Part shown: positions 17,850-27,284 of the stretch, one piece after another
Numbering within the stretch: the first letter of the stretch is position 1
Layout of the letters: each line of letters starts with the position of its first letter
Assembly: GCF_004339745.1 (NCBI RefSeq)
Contig: NZ_SMGP01000002.1
Span: forward strand, 186,001 to 250,000
Source of the DNA: Paraburkholderia sp. BL9I2N2
GTDB lineage: Bacteria; Pseudomonadota; Gammaproteobacteria; Burkholderiales; Burkholderiaceae
Direction of reading: 5' to 3'
DNA length: 64,000 nucleotides
Notes under the pieces: model-generated
What the model was told of the DNA's origin: nothing
Databases searched by the model: none
What the model saw: only the letters and a program-made list of their open reading frames with translations
Position numbers and translations under genes: made by a program

Positions 17850-18875
17850 ATGTATCGAACCACGGACGGTGAGGAAATCTTCGTCATCGACGGACACGTT
17901 CATCTATGGGACGGCAGCAAGGCCAACCTTAAAAACGTGCACGGTCAGCAATTCATTGACTGCTTCTACGCGTATCACTCGAACCTGAGCCCCAAGGAGT
18001 ATTTGTGGCCGAAGGAGAAGTTCGACAAGTACGGCGAAGAAGCCATGTACAACGACCTGTTCGTCACGGGTTACGACGACATGGCGATCTGTCAGCCAAC
18101 CTACCTGACGGACTTCTACAAGAACGGCTTCAACACGACCGAAGCCAACTACGTGCTCAAGCAGAAGTATCCGCACCGCTTTATCGTCAACGGCGCATTC
18201 GATCCGCGCGACGGGGAAGCCGGACTCGATCGTCTCGAGGAGCTTGCATCCCTCTACAAGATTCAGGGCGTCAAGCTTTACACGGCGGAGTGGCGCGGCG
18301 ACAGCAAGGGCTACAAGCTGTCGGACCCCGGCGTGCAGCGTTATTTCGAACGCTGCGAGAAGCTGGGCATCAAGAACATCCACGTGCACAAGGGACCGAC
18401 GATTCTGCCGCTGAATCGCGACGCGTTCGACGTGGCCGATGTTGACGATGCCGCCACCAGCTTTCAGAACCTGAATTTCATCGTCGAGCACTGCGGCTTG
18501 CCACGGCTTGACGATTTCTGCTGGATCGCGACCCAGGAGACGAATGTCTACGGTGGTCTCGCCGTGGTGCTGCCGTTCATCCACACCCGGCCTGAGTACT
18601 TCGCGCACGTGATCTCGGAACTGCTGTTCTGGATCGGCGAGGACAAGATCCTCTACGGCAGCGACTATGGCATCTGGTCGCCGAAATGGCTGATCGAGAA
18701 GTTCATGGCCTTCGAACTGCCCGAGTCGGTGAGTAAGGAAACCGGCGTCCAGTTGTCGCTGACGGCCAAGAAAAAGATCCTCGGGCTCAATGCGGCGCGG
18801 TTGTACGGCATCGACATCGAGGCGCAAAAGGCGCTGCTGGAGGACGTCCGGCAACCGGCCGCGGTCGGCGCATGA
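17850..18875 (+). CDS. amidohydrolase-2 family protein of the monooxygenase locus
   Basis: The 341-aa TIM-barrel protein has the metal motif DGHVHLWDG (about residues 14-22), HVHKG (about 180), VEHCGLP and the late YGSDYG Asp. The same gene follows group V monooxygenase genes in actinobacterial prm/mim clusters. Whether it acts on a metabolite or helps maturation is not settled by the sequence. The start ATG at 17850 follows CAAGGAG; its last codons overlap the next gene by ATGA. Confidence 0.85.
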   Translation: MYRTTDGEEIFVIDGHVHLWDGSKANLKNVHGQQFIDCFYAYHSNLSPKEYLWPKEKFDKYGEEAMYNDLFVTGYDDMAICQPTYLTDFYKNGFNTTEANYVLKQKYPHRFIVNGAFDPRDGEAGLDRLEELASLYKIQGVKLYTAEWRGDSKGYKLSDPGVQRYFERCEKLGIKNIHVHKGPTILPLNRDAFDVADVDDAATSFQNLNFIVEHCGLPRLDDFCWIATQETNVYGGLAVVLPFIHTRPEYFAHVISELLFWIGEDKILYGSDYGIWSPKWLIEKFMAFELPESVSKETGVQLSLTAKKKILGLNAARLYGIDIEAQKALLEDVRQPAAVGA

Positions 18876-19756
18876 GCACCGCGCGCGCTGTGCAAGCACC
18901 GGCTGTCGTCGTGTCGAGGAGCGCTGTCGACCGGGTCGCCGAGGTCTGGTCCCGACTGGCGGCGGTCGACGACCCGGAACTCGATGAGTCGGTGACGGAG
19001 CTGGGTTTCGTCACCGCGGTGGAGGTCGACGGCGGCTCTGTATCGATCGGTTTCCGCCTGCCGACCTACTGGTGTGCGGCCAACTTCGCCTACCTGATGG
19101 CGGACGACATGCGACAGGCGATAGCGGCCTTGCCATGGGTGACAGACATCACGATCACACTCGACGAGCATATGTATGCCGCCGAGATCAATCGAGGTGT
19201 AGCCGCCGGACGGTCGTTCCAGCAAACCTTCGGCAACGAAGCGAATGGCGAAGTGGAGGACGTGCGGCGCATTTTTCTCGTCAAGGCTTTTCAGCGGCGG
19301 CAGGAAGCGCTTTTAAGCTGGCTGCTGGCGCAAGGCAACGAGCCTGCGATGCTGGTGCGCTTGAACATGGCGCACCTGTCCGCGCTCGCAAGCACAAGCA
19401 CGGGCGACGACGGGAAAACCCAGCGCCTGGTCGCGCGCTATCGCGAGCGGCGTTTTGTAGTGGGGCGCTGTATCGACGAAGCAGAGCAGACGGATGAACC
19501 GGCTTTTATCGACACGGAAGGTGCGCCGCTGAATCCTGACGGGCTGGGTGCATACCTGCGCGCGTTGCGAAGGGTCGGCGTCAATGCCGAATTCAACGGC
19601 GCGTTATGCCGCGGTCTTCTGGCTGCCCGCTATGGCGAAAGCTGCACTCCGGCGTCAGCGGTCGAGATCAAACCGGTGCATTTCGTCCGCACTGGCGGTT
19701 CGAAGCCCGGAGGCACGTTCGCGCCACCACGAGAGACACGCGGCGCAGCAGAGTAA
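18872..19756 (+). CDS. DUF59 (MIP18/SufT-like) protein, putative metal-centre assembly factor
   Basis: The N-terminal 100 residues are a DUF59 domain (LAAVDDPELDESVTELGFV, and a Cys in LPTYWCAANF). About 190 further residues of an uncharacterised type follow, giving 294 aa in all. DUF59 proteins take part in iron-sulfur cluster assembly. In this operon the likely client is the reductase ferredoxin domain or the di-iron centre. It is translationally coupled to the amidohydrolase gene. Confidence 0.8.
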   Translation: MSTARAVQAPAVVVSRSAVDRVAEVWSRLAAVDDPELDESVTELGFVTAVEVDGGSVSIGFRLPTYWCAANFAYLMADDMRQAIAALPWVTDITITLDEHMYAAEINRGVAAGRSFQQTFGNEANGEVEDVRRIFLVKAFQRRQEALLSWLLAQGNEPAMLVRLNMAHLSALASTSTGDDGKTQRLVARYRERRFVVGRCIDEAEQTDEPAFIDTEGAPLNPDGLGAYLRALRRVGVNAEFNGALCRGLLAARYGESCTPASAVEIKPVHFVRTGGSKPGGTFAPPRETRGAAE

Positions 19757-19798
19757 AAAACAGCAATCCGAACTAACCGGATCAGGAGGAGCAGGATC

Positions 19799-21436
19799 AT
19801 GCCGAATATCATGCTGCATGACGACGACGCGCGTATGGCGCTAGGTCGAGGCGTTGCGAAACTGGCCAAGGCAGTGCGAGGCACGCTCGGCCCGCGTGGA
19901 ATGAACGCGATCATCGACCGGCCGATCGGCACGCCGATCATTTCGCGCGACGGTGTCAGTATTGCCAACGAGATCGAACTCGAAGATCCATTCGAGAATA
20001 TCGGTGCGCAAGTCGTCCGCGAAGTGTCCAAGCAGACCAATGAAGTGGCCGGGGACGGCACGACCACCGCGACCGTTCTGGCCGACGCACTGGTCCAGGA
20101 CGGGCTCGCTTGCCTCGCGCAAGGCGCCAATCCGGTCGAACTGGTGCAAGGTCTGGAACTGGCCGTCAACGAAGCAATCGACGCGCTCAAACGCGCTGCG
20201 ACGCCTCTGCGCAGCGGTGACGAAGTGCGCGCCGTGGCGGTGGTGGCAGCCAACGACGAATTCACCGGCAAGCTGGTGGCCGAAGCATTGGAGCGGGTGG
20301 GCGCCGATGGGATTGTCGATGTGGAATACGGCACCACAGTCGAAACCCGTCTGGAAGTGGTAGACGGGATGGCTTTCGATCGCGGCTACCTGTCACACCA
20401 TATGGTGACGGACATCGAGAGAATGCAGGTGGTGCTGGATAACCCGCTCATTCTGATGACCGACCAGCGGCTGCAATCGCAGGAAGAAGTCGCAGCGCTT
20501 CAGGCATTGGCGAGCCGGAGTAAACGTCCGCTGCTGATCATTGCCGAGGAGGTGGCGCCGGCCTGCGTCATGACGCTGCTCGCATGGCGCGACAACGGCG
20601 GCATGCCTGTCGCCGCGATTCATCCACCGGAGTACGGACACTGGCGCAAGGCGATGCTCGAGGACATCGCAATCGTCACAGGCGGCAAGGTCGTTGCCCG
20701 CGACCTGGGCGGGAAGCTGGAAGCCACCGAATTGCGCGACCTCGGCAGCGCGCGGCAGGTGCGCATTTCGTCGAACCAGACCATCATCACGGCCGGCGGG
20801 GGCGATCCGTCGGCGGTTGCGGCGCGTCGTCAGCAGGTGGCGCGCCAGTATGAGATGGCGCCGGAGAACGTTGAGCGCGACAAGTTTCAGGTGCGCCTTG
20901 CAAAACTGTCGGGCGGCACCGCGCTGATTCTCGCGGGTGGAGCGACCCCGGTCGAACAGAAACGTCGACTGCATCTGATCGACGATGCCATCCACGCGGC
21001 GCGCGCGGCGATTGCCGAAGGCGTCGTGCCGGGCGGCGGCATGGCCCTGTTGCGGGTCTCGTCGGAACTGGAGGGCGTCATCGCGCGTAGCCACGGCAGC
21101 GTGCAGCAAGGCGCGCGGCTCTTGCAGCGTGCGTTGGCGAAGCCGCTCTTTCACATCGCGACGAATTGCGGCCTCGACGGCGCGGCCATCGTAAGTGAAG
21201 CGGTGCGGGCAGAACCCGGGATGGGTCTCGACGCGCGTAGCGGCGCATTCGTCAATCTCGTCGAGGCCGGCATCATCGATCCGGTAAAGGTCAGCTACAG
21301 CGCGGTGCGCAATGCGGCATCGGTAGCAGGGTTGATTCTCACCACCCAGACGCTGATCGCCAAGAAGCCGGAGACGATCGATCCGACCGCCGGACCGGCG
21401 CTAGGCGCAGGCGCCGAACTGCTCGGCCGCCAATAG
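19799..21436 (+). CDS. mimG: GroEL-type chaperonin dedicated to the monooxygenase
   Basis: This 545-aa GroEL paralogue is full length, with the nucleotide motif GDGTTTATVLA (about residue 85), RGMNAIIDRPIG and the late GGGMALLR. The C-terminus (GAELLGRQ) lacks the Gly-Gly-Met tail of housekeeping GroEL. There is no groES gene next to it. A GroEL homologue is present in mim/prm clusters and is needed for active hydroxylase in Mycobacterium/Rhodococcus systems; the same role is likely here. RBS: GGAGGAG. Confidence 0.9.
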   Translation: MPNIMLHDDDARMALGRGVAKLAKAVRGTLGPRGMNAIIDRPIGTPIISRDGVSIANEIELEDPFENIGAQVVREVSKQTNEVAGDGTTTATVLADALVQDGLACLAQGANPVELVQGLELAVNEAIDALKRAATPLRSGDEVRAVAVVAANDEFTGKLVAEALERVGADGIVDVEYGTTVETRLEVVDGMAFDRGYLSHHMVTDIERMQVVLDNPLILMTDQRLQSQEEVAALQALASRSKRPLLIIAEEVAPACVMTLLAWRDNGGMPVAAIHPPEYGHWRKAMLEDIAIVTGGKVVARDLGGKLEATELRDLGSARQVRISSNQTIITAGGGDPSAVAARRQQVARQYEMAPENVERDKFQVRLAKLSGGTALILAGGATPVEQKRRLHLIDDAIHAARAAIAEGVVPGGGMALLRVSSELEGVIARSHGSVQQGARLLQRALAKPLFHIATNCGLDGAAIVSEAVRAEPGMGLDARSGAFVNLVEAGIIDPVKVSYSAVRNAASVAGLILTTQTLIAKKPETIDPTAGPALGAGAELLGRQ

Positions 21437-21454
21437 ACGCGTGAGATCGACATA

Positions 21455-21480
21455 GCCGGTCTCCGTATCCGGGGACCGGC
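21455..21480 (+). other. intergenic hairpin after the chaperonin gene
   Basis: GCCGGTCTCC (21455-21464) and GGGGACCGGC (21471-21480) form a 10-pair stem with one wobble pair and a 6-base loop. There is no U-tract. It may reduce read-through into the small downstream gene or protect the 3' end of the operon message. Confidence 0.45.
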
Positions 21481-21537
21481 ACCAGCGAGGCCGCTGTCGG
21501 CACGAATCGGGCGGCTACCGGTAGAAGGAGACGAACG

Positions 21538-21744
21538 ATGGCAACAGGAACGGCCCGCCACTTCAGCGCAATTGCGACAACTGCCCGGTATCTTTGCGCG
21601 ATGCCTTCGACGCGCCTGCTCAAGCTCACACTGGGCTGGAGCATTACACTGTGTGGGACAGGTATTCTGGTAAATGATGTAAGCGCAACGATCGCTCCGT
21701 TTTTACGCGGCGTCGCCGGAGCGATCATTAAAGCAATGGCGTAG
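21538..21744 (+). CDS. small single-span membrane protein, unknown
   Basis: A 68-aa frame with a very good site (AGAAGGAG, ATG seven bases on). The second half (LTLGWSITLCGTGILVND, then PFLRGVAGAIIKAMA) is hydrophobic, suggesting one or two membrane segments. No family is recognised. It lies between the chaperonin and the activator gene, so it may belong to the monooxygenase regulon. Confidence 0.5.
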   Translation: MATGTARHFSAIATTARYLCAMPSTRLLKLTLGWSITLCGTGILVNDVSATIAPFLRGVAGAIIKAMA

Positions 21745-22073
21745 TCGACGTGCTTGCCTGCCTGGGCGGTCGCTCTTGCGGATTGCGGCGAGAAGGAGAA
21801 CACACGCCTGGATGATCGCGTTCAGCGAACGTGCGTGACGAATTCAGGGGCACGACAACGGAAGCTAAGAAAGGGGCGCGATCCGGTGCGCTGACCGTGT
21901 TTCCCCCAAAAGACATGTTGAAGATCCAGGGCTATACTGCACGCGCGTTAGCTGCTGGGTTTGAAAAAAATAGAAGTCCACCAGATACGCCCAGCCATAA
22001 CATCCTAGCTAGTCAAGACGAAGCCAGCCGTAGAGCCCGGTTCCGCGTTAACCCATCGCCCAGGAGGAAAGTT

Positions 22074-24092
22074 GTGGCGAGGAGACATCAGATTGGCAGC
22101 ATGTTGGGTCTAGGTAATCAGGCCGCGATGCGCAGCATCGTGGCCAACGCGCAGCGCGCCAATCTCCGTCATTCCGACCGGGGTACGATGCTCGCGTGGG
22201 AACGTTTTCTGGCGGGCGAGCCGTCCACGTCTGCTCCCCCGGCGCTCATCGACTCATGGCAACGCAGCTTGCAGTCCGGCGTCAGTCCGACCGCGGTCTC
22301 GGCGCCGATCGCGGTACACGGCGACGCGGTTGCGGCGCTGTGCTGGCGCCATCGCGACCTGCTGGCAGCGGCCGACCGACTGTTCTCGGTCACGGCCGAC
22401 CTTTTCGCCGATTCACATTCAATCCTGCTGCTCACGAACCAGGACGGCGTGATCCTCAAAGCGGCCGGCGATTTGCGCACGCAGGCGGCGGGCGAAAAAA
22501 TCCATCTGACGATCGGTGGCGACTGGGGCGAGGGCAGAGCCGGCACGAATGGGATCGGCACCGCGCTGGCGACCTGCGAGCCGACCTATATCCATGCCTC
22601 CGAGCACTTCTGTGAAGGCATCAAGTCATGGAGTTGCGCAGCCGCGCCGATTTGCGAACCTGGCACTGGTGCGGTGATCGGTGTGCTCGATATTTCTGGA
22701 CCGCCTTCCACCTATCAGATCAACAACCTCACGTTGGCCGTGACCGCGGCGCGCCAGATCGAAATGGTGCTCGCCGAGCAGGCCGCGCGCGAGCATATGC
22801 GTTTGTTGGCCTTTTGTCTGCAACGGTTGTCGTCGTCGGATGCGACCGGCATGGTGGCGATAGACCGCAGCGGGCGGCTCGTGCATACCACGGGCAGAGT
22901 CGCATTGCCGGTCGGCATCGGCGAGCGTTTCCCGGGGATGAGCGAGACTTCCGCCGTGGAGGACTGGACGCAGCATTTGCCCGCAGGGTTGCACGCCGAA
23001 TGGTTCAATCCCGTGGTCGTCGACGGCAACACGATTGGCGCGATGCTGGTCGTGCCCGCGCGAACCCGCCCCATCCATGCGCGAGTCGCGGAGCGCAGCG
23101 GAGAGGCTGATCCGCTGCGCAACTGTTTCGCGCAGATTCAGGGGCGAAGTGCGGCGATGCTGGCGGCCGTCAATCGTGGACGCCAACTTGCCAGCAGGCG
23201 TGTACCGGTACTGATCGAGGGCGAAACAGGGGTTGGCAAGGAACTGTTCGCGCGCGCCATTCATGGCGAAGAAGGAGGAGGCGGCCCGTTCGTCGCGTAT
23301 AACTGCGGGGCGGCGTCGAAAGAACTGATTGCGAGCGAGTTGTTCGGTCACGTGCGCGGCGCTTTCACTGGCGCGACGACGGAAGGGCGGGCCGGCCGTT
23401 TCGAGCTGGCTCATGGTGGGACGCTCTGTCTCGACGAGATCGGTGAGATGCCGCTCGATCTGCAACCTGTCCTGTTGCGCGTGCTGGAAGAAGGCATCAT
23501 CTACCGGCTTGGCGACACGCAGCCGCGGCGCGTCGATGTGCGCCTGCTGGCAATGACCAACCGCAATCTGCGCGAAGAGGTCGAGTCCGGTCACTTTCGC
23601 CGCGATCTGTATTACCGGATCAGTGTTACGCGCATACGTATTCCGCCGCTGCGTGAACGGGACATTGATATCGATCTGCTCGTCGAGCACTTTAACCGCA
23701 AGCTTGCCTTGCGCCACGGGGTCCCCGAACGACAACTGAGCGCGGAGATCATGGCGGTGTTGCGCGCCTATTCGTGGCCAGGCAACGTAAGGGAAATGCG
23801 CAACGTGATCGAGAATATGCTTTTGACGTCCGGCGAACCCGCTGTGTCGTTCGATGATCTGCCTGCCGAGTTGCTCGATGAAATCGCGACGTCCGGGGAC
23901 GTACCGTTACTGCGGGACGAGGGGGCGAGTCTCGAAGAAACGGAGCGTTTAGCCATTGCACGCGCGGTGCACAATGCGCACGGCAATCTTGCGCAGGCCG
24001 CCCGCGCCTTGGGCGTTTCGCGTAGCACCCTTTATCGCAAGATCGAGCTGTATCAGTTGGAAGGGATCGTCAAGCCAGCGGGAAAGGAATGA
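22074..24092 (+). CDS. sigma-54-dependent activator, AcoR/MimR type
   Basis: The 672-aa regulator has an N-terminal AcoR-like sensory part with GAF domain (about residues 80-235). The AAA+ domain has Walker A GETGVGKE (about 383-390) and the sigma-54 contact loop GAFTGA (about 430). A Fis-type helix-turn-helix ends it (AARALGVSRSTLYRKIE). I chose GTG 22074 because a perfect AGGAGG lies six bases before it; an in-frame GTG at 21831 lacks support. It probably activates the promoters at 9098 and 13165. The effector is unknown. Confidence 0.9.
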   Translation: MARRHQIGSMLGLGNQAAMRSIVANAQRANLRHSDRGTMLAWERFLAGEPSTSAPPALIDSWQRSLQSGVSPTAVSAPIAVHGDAVAALCWRHRDLLAAADRLFSVTADLFADSHSILLLTNQDGVILKAAGDLRTQAAGEKIHLTIGGDWGEGRAGTNGIGTALATCEPTYIHASEHFCEGIKSWSCAAAPICEPGTGAVIGVLDISGPPSTYQINNLTLAVTAARQIEMVLAEQAAREHMRLLAFCLQRLSSSDATGMVAIDRSGRLVHTTGRVALPVGIGERFPGMSETSAVEDWTQHLPAGLHAEWFNPVVVDGNTIGAMLVVPARTRPIHARVAERSGEADPLRNCFAQIQGRSAAMLAAVNRGRQLASRRVPVLIEGETGVGKELFARAIHGEEGGGGPFVAYNCGAASKELIASELFGHVRGAFTGATTEGRAGRFELAHGGTLCLDEIGEMPLDLQPVLLRVLEEGIIYRLGDTQPRRVDVRLLAMTNRNLREEVESGHFRRDLYYRISVTRIRIPPLRERDIDIDLLVEHFNRKLALRHGVPERQLSAEIMAVLRAYSWPGNVREMRNVIENMLLTSGEPAVSFDDLPAELLDEIATSGDVPLLRDEGASLEETERLAIARAVHNAHGNLAQAARALGVSRSTLYRKIELYQLEGIVKPAGKE

Positions 24093-24215
24093 GGTTGTGC
24101 GGAGATCTGTGCATTGGTTGCTCGCGGGGGGCGGCAGATGACCACGTCGTGCGCAGAGGGACTGCGCACCTGATCCGAGCAACCCAGACGATTTCGCCTG
24201 GTTCTGCTCCAAGCG

Positions 24216-24238
24216 CGATAAACCTTATCGGTTTTTTT
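24216..24238 (+). terminator. short Rho-independent terminator candidate after the activator gene
   Basis: CGATAA-ACC-TTATCG is followed by G and seven T. The stem is short (6 bp) but the T-tract is good. It lies about 125 bp after the activator stop codon. Confidence 0.45.
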
Positions 24239-24305
24239 CGGCACAGTAGCTTGTGCAACGACTCGTGGCACAAGCGTCGTGGCCACACGTTGTCACACGA
24301 CTTAC

Positions 24306-24692
24306 TCAAAGCCAGGTGCCACCCTGCCGTTCACTCGGCTCTTCCGTAAGCGCATCGAAATCGTGAATCCAGTCCAGGTGATTCAGCACGCTGTCGCGTG
24401 CGCCCAGGCGCGCGTTGCGGGCCTGCGCGGCCGGCCCGTCGGGCAAGTGCAGCACGTCCGCGGTGGTTATCGACGCGTACTGCACCTTGCGCGTGCGGCC
24501 CCGGCGCAGGCGCTCGTAGGCCTCCTGCGCCTCGCGCCAATTGCCTGGACCCGCCGAGGCCAATTGAGCGGCCAACACCACGGCATCTTCAATCGACTGA
24601 TTGGCGCCCTGGCCGTGATGCGGCACTAGCGCATGCGCGGCATCTCGCCGATCAGCGTCACGCGGCCTTTGCTCCAGCGGCCGAGCGGGGGC
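24306..24692 (-). pseudogene. C-terminal remnant of an FAD-dependent monooxygenase, frameshifted
   Basis: On the minus strand the frame reads LGRWSKGRVTLIGE, then after a shift DAAHALVPHHGQGANQSIED, which is the conserved FAD-binding GDAAH...P..GQGxN region of salicylate-hydroxylase-like enzymes. A 2-base insertion at the GD position (about 24640) breaks the frame. Only about the last 130 codons remain; the N-terminal part is absent and the DUF427 gene abuts it. Confidence 0.75.
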
Positions 24693-24694
24693 GC

Positions 24695-25102
24695 TCAGCT
24701 CGACGCAGCCGGCCGCTCGTCGATCGAGTCCACGCGGTCCGGATAGAACGCGAGGTGATCGCGAATTCGTGCGACGGTTTCGTAAGGATGCTCGTAGCTC
24801 CAAACGGCGTTGACCGCGCGCACGCCGCCAGCCGGAATCGAAAAGTACGCGCAATCACCCTTATATGGGCAGTAGGTTGCGTGGTCCGTGCGCTCGAGCA
24901 ACGTCATGTCGATATCCTTTCGTGGGACATAGACAACTGCCGGGTAGTTGGCCTCGCGCAGCGTCAACGCGTCCTGCGTATCGGCAATGACCTTGCCGGC
25001 CACCGTGACTACCACCCGCGATGGGTTGCGTTCGATGGTGATCGGATGGTCCTTGCCCGGAATCTTCACTGGCCGGGGGGCGGGAGTGGTGTTAGTGATC
25101 AT
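24695..25102 (-). CDS. DUF427 family protein
   Basis: The 135-aa protein has the family's YCPYKGDCAYFSI motif (about residue 80) and YPAVVYVPRKDID. DUF427 proteins are small beta-rich proteins of unknown function, common in Burkholderia. I chose ATG 25102, preceded by AAGGAG; a longer frame to 25213 has no such site. Confidence 0.85.
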   Translation of the reverse strand: MITNTTPAPRPVKIPGKDHPITIERNPSRVVVTVAGKVIADTQDALTLREANYPAVVYVPRKDIDMTLLERTDHATYCPYKGDCAYFSIPAGGVRAVNAVWSYEHPYETVARIRDHLAFYPDRVDSIDERPAASS

Positions 25103-25170
25103 GGGTTTCTCCTTGAGTTGGCGCCTCACGGGCGTTGGTTCCGGCAACGAGTCGGCGCCGGCGCAATGCG

Positions 25171-25818
25171 TTATGCAGTGGCGCTCGGCCGGGCAGATAC
25201 CTCGTCGTACCATCGCTTAAACGCGATGTGTTGGACTGGAATCGGCATCCTCAGCGCGTTGGCCGCGAAGTCGGTCGTCACGAGCGTCGTGATGTCCGCA
25301 GCGGAGAAATCATCGCCGGCGACGAACCGGACTGTATCGAGCCGCTCGTTGAAGTCGGCGAAGAAGTGGGCTACGCGCTGTTTGCTTCGTGCGATCAGTT
25401 CTGGAATCTGGTCATAGTCATGCGGACCTGACAGCGCACGACCTTTCAGTCCCGCGACCGCGTTACGTACGCCTTCCATGACTGGCGCGAAGCCGTCCAG
25501 TTCTGCGCGGCGTTCCCACATCGTGACGAGGGCTTTCAACTTTGCCGAGGTGCCCAGCAATGGGGTCTGCGGATACGCTTCTTCCAGATAACGCCAGATG
25601 GCGGGCACTTCGGCGATGACGGGGCCGTCGGGGAGGGCCAACGCTGGCACCTGGCTGCGCGGGTTGATTGCTCGGTAGGCATCGGAAAACTGCTCTTTGG
25701 AGCCCAGGTCGACAGGCTTCGTCGGGATGTCGATTCGCTTCTCGGCGATGAAGATGCGTACGCGGCGTGAGTTCGGAGAACTCTTTGATTCGTACAGTAT
25801 GGGTGTTTCGGTTGTCAT
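25171..25818 (-). CDS. glutathione S-transferase
   Basis: The 215-aa protein has the thioredoxin-like N-terminal domain (LYESKSSPNSRRVRIFIAEK, with the SP/NS active-site region) and a helical GST C-domain ending in the FSAADITTLV capping-box-like motif. It conjugates or binds glutathione; the substrate is unknown. ATG 25818 follows AGAGGA. The gene is divergent from the LysR gene at 26143. Confidence 0.85.
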   Translation of the reverse strand: MTTETPILYESKSSPNSRRVRIFIAEKRIDIPTKPVDLGSKEQFSDAYRAINPRSQVPALALPDGPVIAEVPAIWRYLEEAYPQTPLLGTSAKLKALVTMWERRAELDGFAPVMEGVRNAVAGLKGRALSGPHDYDQIPELIARSKQRVAHFFADFNERLDTVRFVAGDDFSAADITTLVTTDFAANALRMPIPVQHIAFKRWYDEVSARPSATA

Positions 25819-25861
25819 TTGAATCGTCCTCTGTGATGCTTCGATAAATACGGATACCTGA

Positions 25862-25985
25862 TTAATTAGGCGTCTCGACGACACTGGAAAAGGCGTGAAT
25901 CAGGTTGATCTGGAGTCTCGATCCGCCGTCGACACACAGCGTTTCACCGTTAATCCAGCGCGTTGCATCCGGGGCGAGAAAGGTA
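25862..25985 (-). pseudogene. 3' remnant of a short-chain dehydrogenase
   Basis: The minus strand reads FLAPDATRWINGETLCVDGG before a stop at 25862. This is the typical C-terminal signature (SDAARWITGQTLCVDGG-like) of classical SDRs. The rest of the gene is absent, replaced by the upstream region of the LysR gene. Confidence 0.75.
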
Positions 25986-26142
25986 TGGCTTGAGGTGCAC
26001 GTGCTGACTGAGCGGCGACACCAGCCCGAGCGCTGGGAGCATGCTCCATGACACGTCCATGGGAAAGAATCTAGAGACTTGTGGCAACATTGAAAAAGAC
26101 TTTATAGGCTGGTCGGCATACTTCACAGGCATGGGATCCGCA

Positions 26143-27042
26143 ATGGAACTGCGACATCTTCGGTATTTCATCGCTGTCGCTGAGACGGGCAGCCTGACGG
26201 AGGCAGCCGAACGGCGCCTGCACACTTCGCAGCCGTCACTGAGTCGGCAGATTCGGGATTTGGAGGATCAGGTTGGGGTCGAATTGCTGAGCCGCAGCGC
26301 ACGCGGCGTGGAGCTGACGCCAGCAGGCAAGGCGTTCATCGATCACGCCCGACTGGCGCTGACCCAGGTGGAAGCCGCAGTCGAAGCTGCCCGAAGGGCA
26401 GCGCAACCTGCCAAGCAGCGCTTCTCTCTCGGCTTCCTCACTGGGCAGGAAATGACCTGGCTACCTGAGGCCATGCGCATTCTGCGCGGCGAGTTGCCGA
26501 ACATCGACGTCATCGTGTCCAGCGACTATTCGCCGGATCTTGCCGAAGGACTCGCGCGCGGCAAGCTGGATTTGGCGTTCCTGCGTGCCGAACCGGACTT
26601 CAACCTCGCCTATCAGGTCGTGGGTCGGGAACCGCTCGTGGTGCTCATGCCTGGTGACCACGCGCTGACGTCCCGCGTTGCAATCCTTCCACAAGAGCTC
26701 GTTGGTGAGCCTTTCATCGCCATGGGTGACAAGGCCAAGGTGTTACGCGCGGTGATCGACGATTACCTGGATCGATCTGGAGTCCATATCACGTCGGCGC
26801 AGAGTGTGGACAACCCCGCGGTGGTGATGTCACTTGTTGCGTCGACGCGAGGCGTGACGCTGATCCCGGCCTATGTCGAAAACCTGATGCCTGGGTCGGT
26901 CGTTAGCCGTCCGCTCGAAGGCGGGGCGCCGACGATCGACTTGGTTATCGGTTACAGAAAGGCAAATACCTCTCCGATTCTGAAGCTGTTCCTCTCGAGA
27001 GTGGATGAGCTAGTCGCAGGCGTCGCGAAGAGATCTTCGTGA
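26143..27042 (+). CDS. LysR-family transcriptional regulator
   Basis: The 299-aa protein has an N-terminal winged helix (MELRHLRYFIAVAETGSLTE, HTSQPSLSRQIRDLE) and a LysR substrate-binding domain. It resembles HcaR/CatM-type regulators. I chose ATG 26143, the usual family start; in-frame upstream codons exist. Its target may be the divergent GST/SDR-remnant side. The gene is immediately followed by a decayed tetR start. Confidence 0.85.
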   Translation: MELRHLRYFIAVAETGSLTEAAERRLHTSQPSLSRQIRDLEDQVGVELLSRSARGVELTPAGKAFIDHARLALTQVEAAVEAARRAAQPAKQRFSLGFLTGQEMTWLPEAMRILRGELPNIDVIVSSDYSPDLAEGLARGKLDLAFLRAEPDFNLAYQVVGREPLVVLMPGDHALTSRVAILPQELVGEPFIAMGDKAKVLRAVIDDYLDRSGVHITSAQSVDNPAVVMSLVASTRGVTLIPAYVENLMPGSVVSRPLEGGAPTIDLVIGYRKANTSPILKLFLSRVDELVAGVAKRSS

Positions 27043-27051
27043 TTCTGCTTG

Positions 27052-27175
27052 AGCTGACGGACTCCTGCCTTCATATCCGTAAGCTCCTTCCGCTCCGATT
27101 TCTCCCTTGACAAAGTAACAGACCTGTTCCTAGTATTAAAGTTACGTACAGGTTGGTAACTTTATTGGAAATCAT
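27052..27175 (+). promoter_or_regulatory. TetR-controlled sigma-70 promoter (duplicated copy with truncated tetR 5' end)
   Basis: TTGACA (27107) - 18 bp - TAGTAT (27131) forms the promoter of the MaoC gene. Operator-like dyads ACAGACCTGT (27118-27127) and ACAGGTTGGT (27148-27157) lie between the boxes and just downstream. The whole stretch from about 27060 is homologous to the tetR control region at 29381-29490, including, on the minus strand, the first codons of tetR (ATGAAGGCAGGAG) with a ribosome-binding site. That tetR copy is cut off after a few codons. Confidence 0.75.
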
Positions 27176-27284
27176 TCGATGTGCCGTGATGGCTACGAGC
27201 GGGGCACTGTCACCTTGTGCACCGGCCGCCGGGGAAGACATCGCGCTTCCGCTTGAAACCATCACCCGAACCTGGAGTTGATTC

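Noticed and set aside
17904..18899. 331-codon minus-strand frame opposite the amidohydrolase gene
   Set aside because: Shadow frame; the plus strand shows conserved metal motifs.
21831..22073. N-terminal extension of the activator (in-frame GTG 21831)
   Set aside because: No ribosome site precedes it, the added residues are not family-like, and GTG 22074 has a perfect AGGAGG.
22626..23735. 369-codon minus-strand frame opposite the activator gene
   Set aside because: Shadow frame over the AAA+ domain; no ribosome site or family feature.
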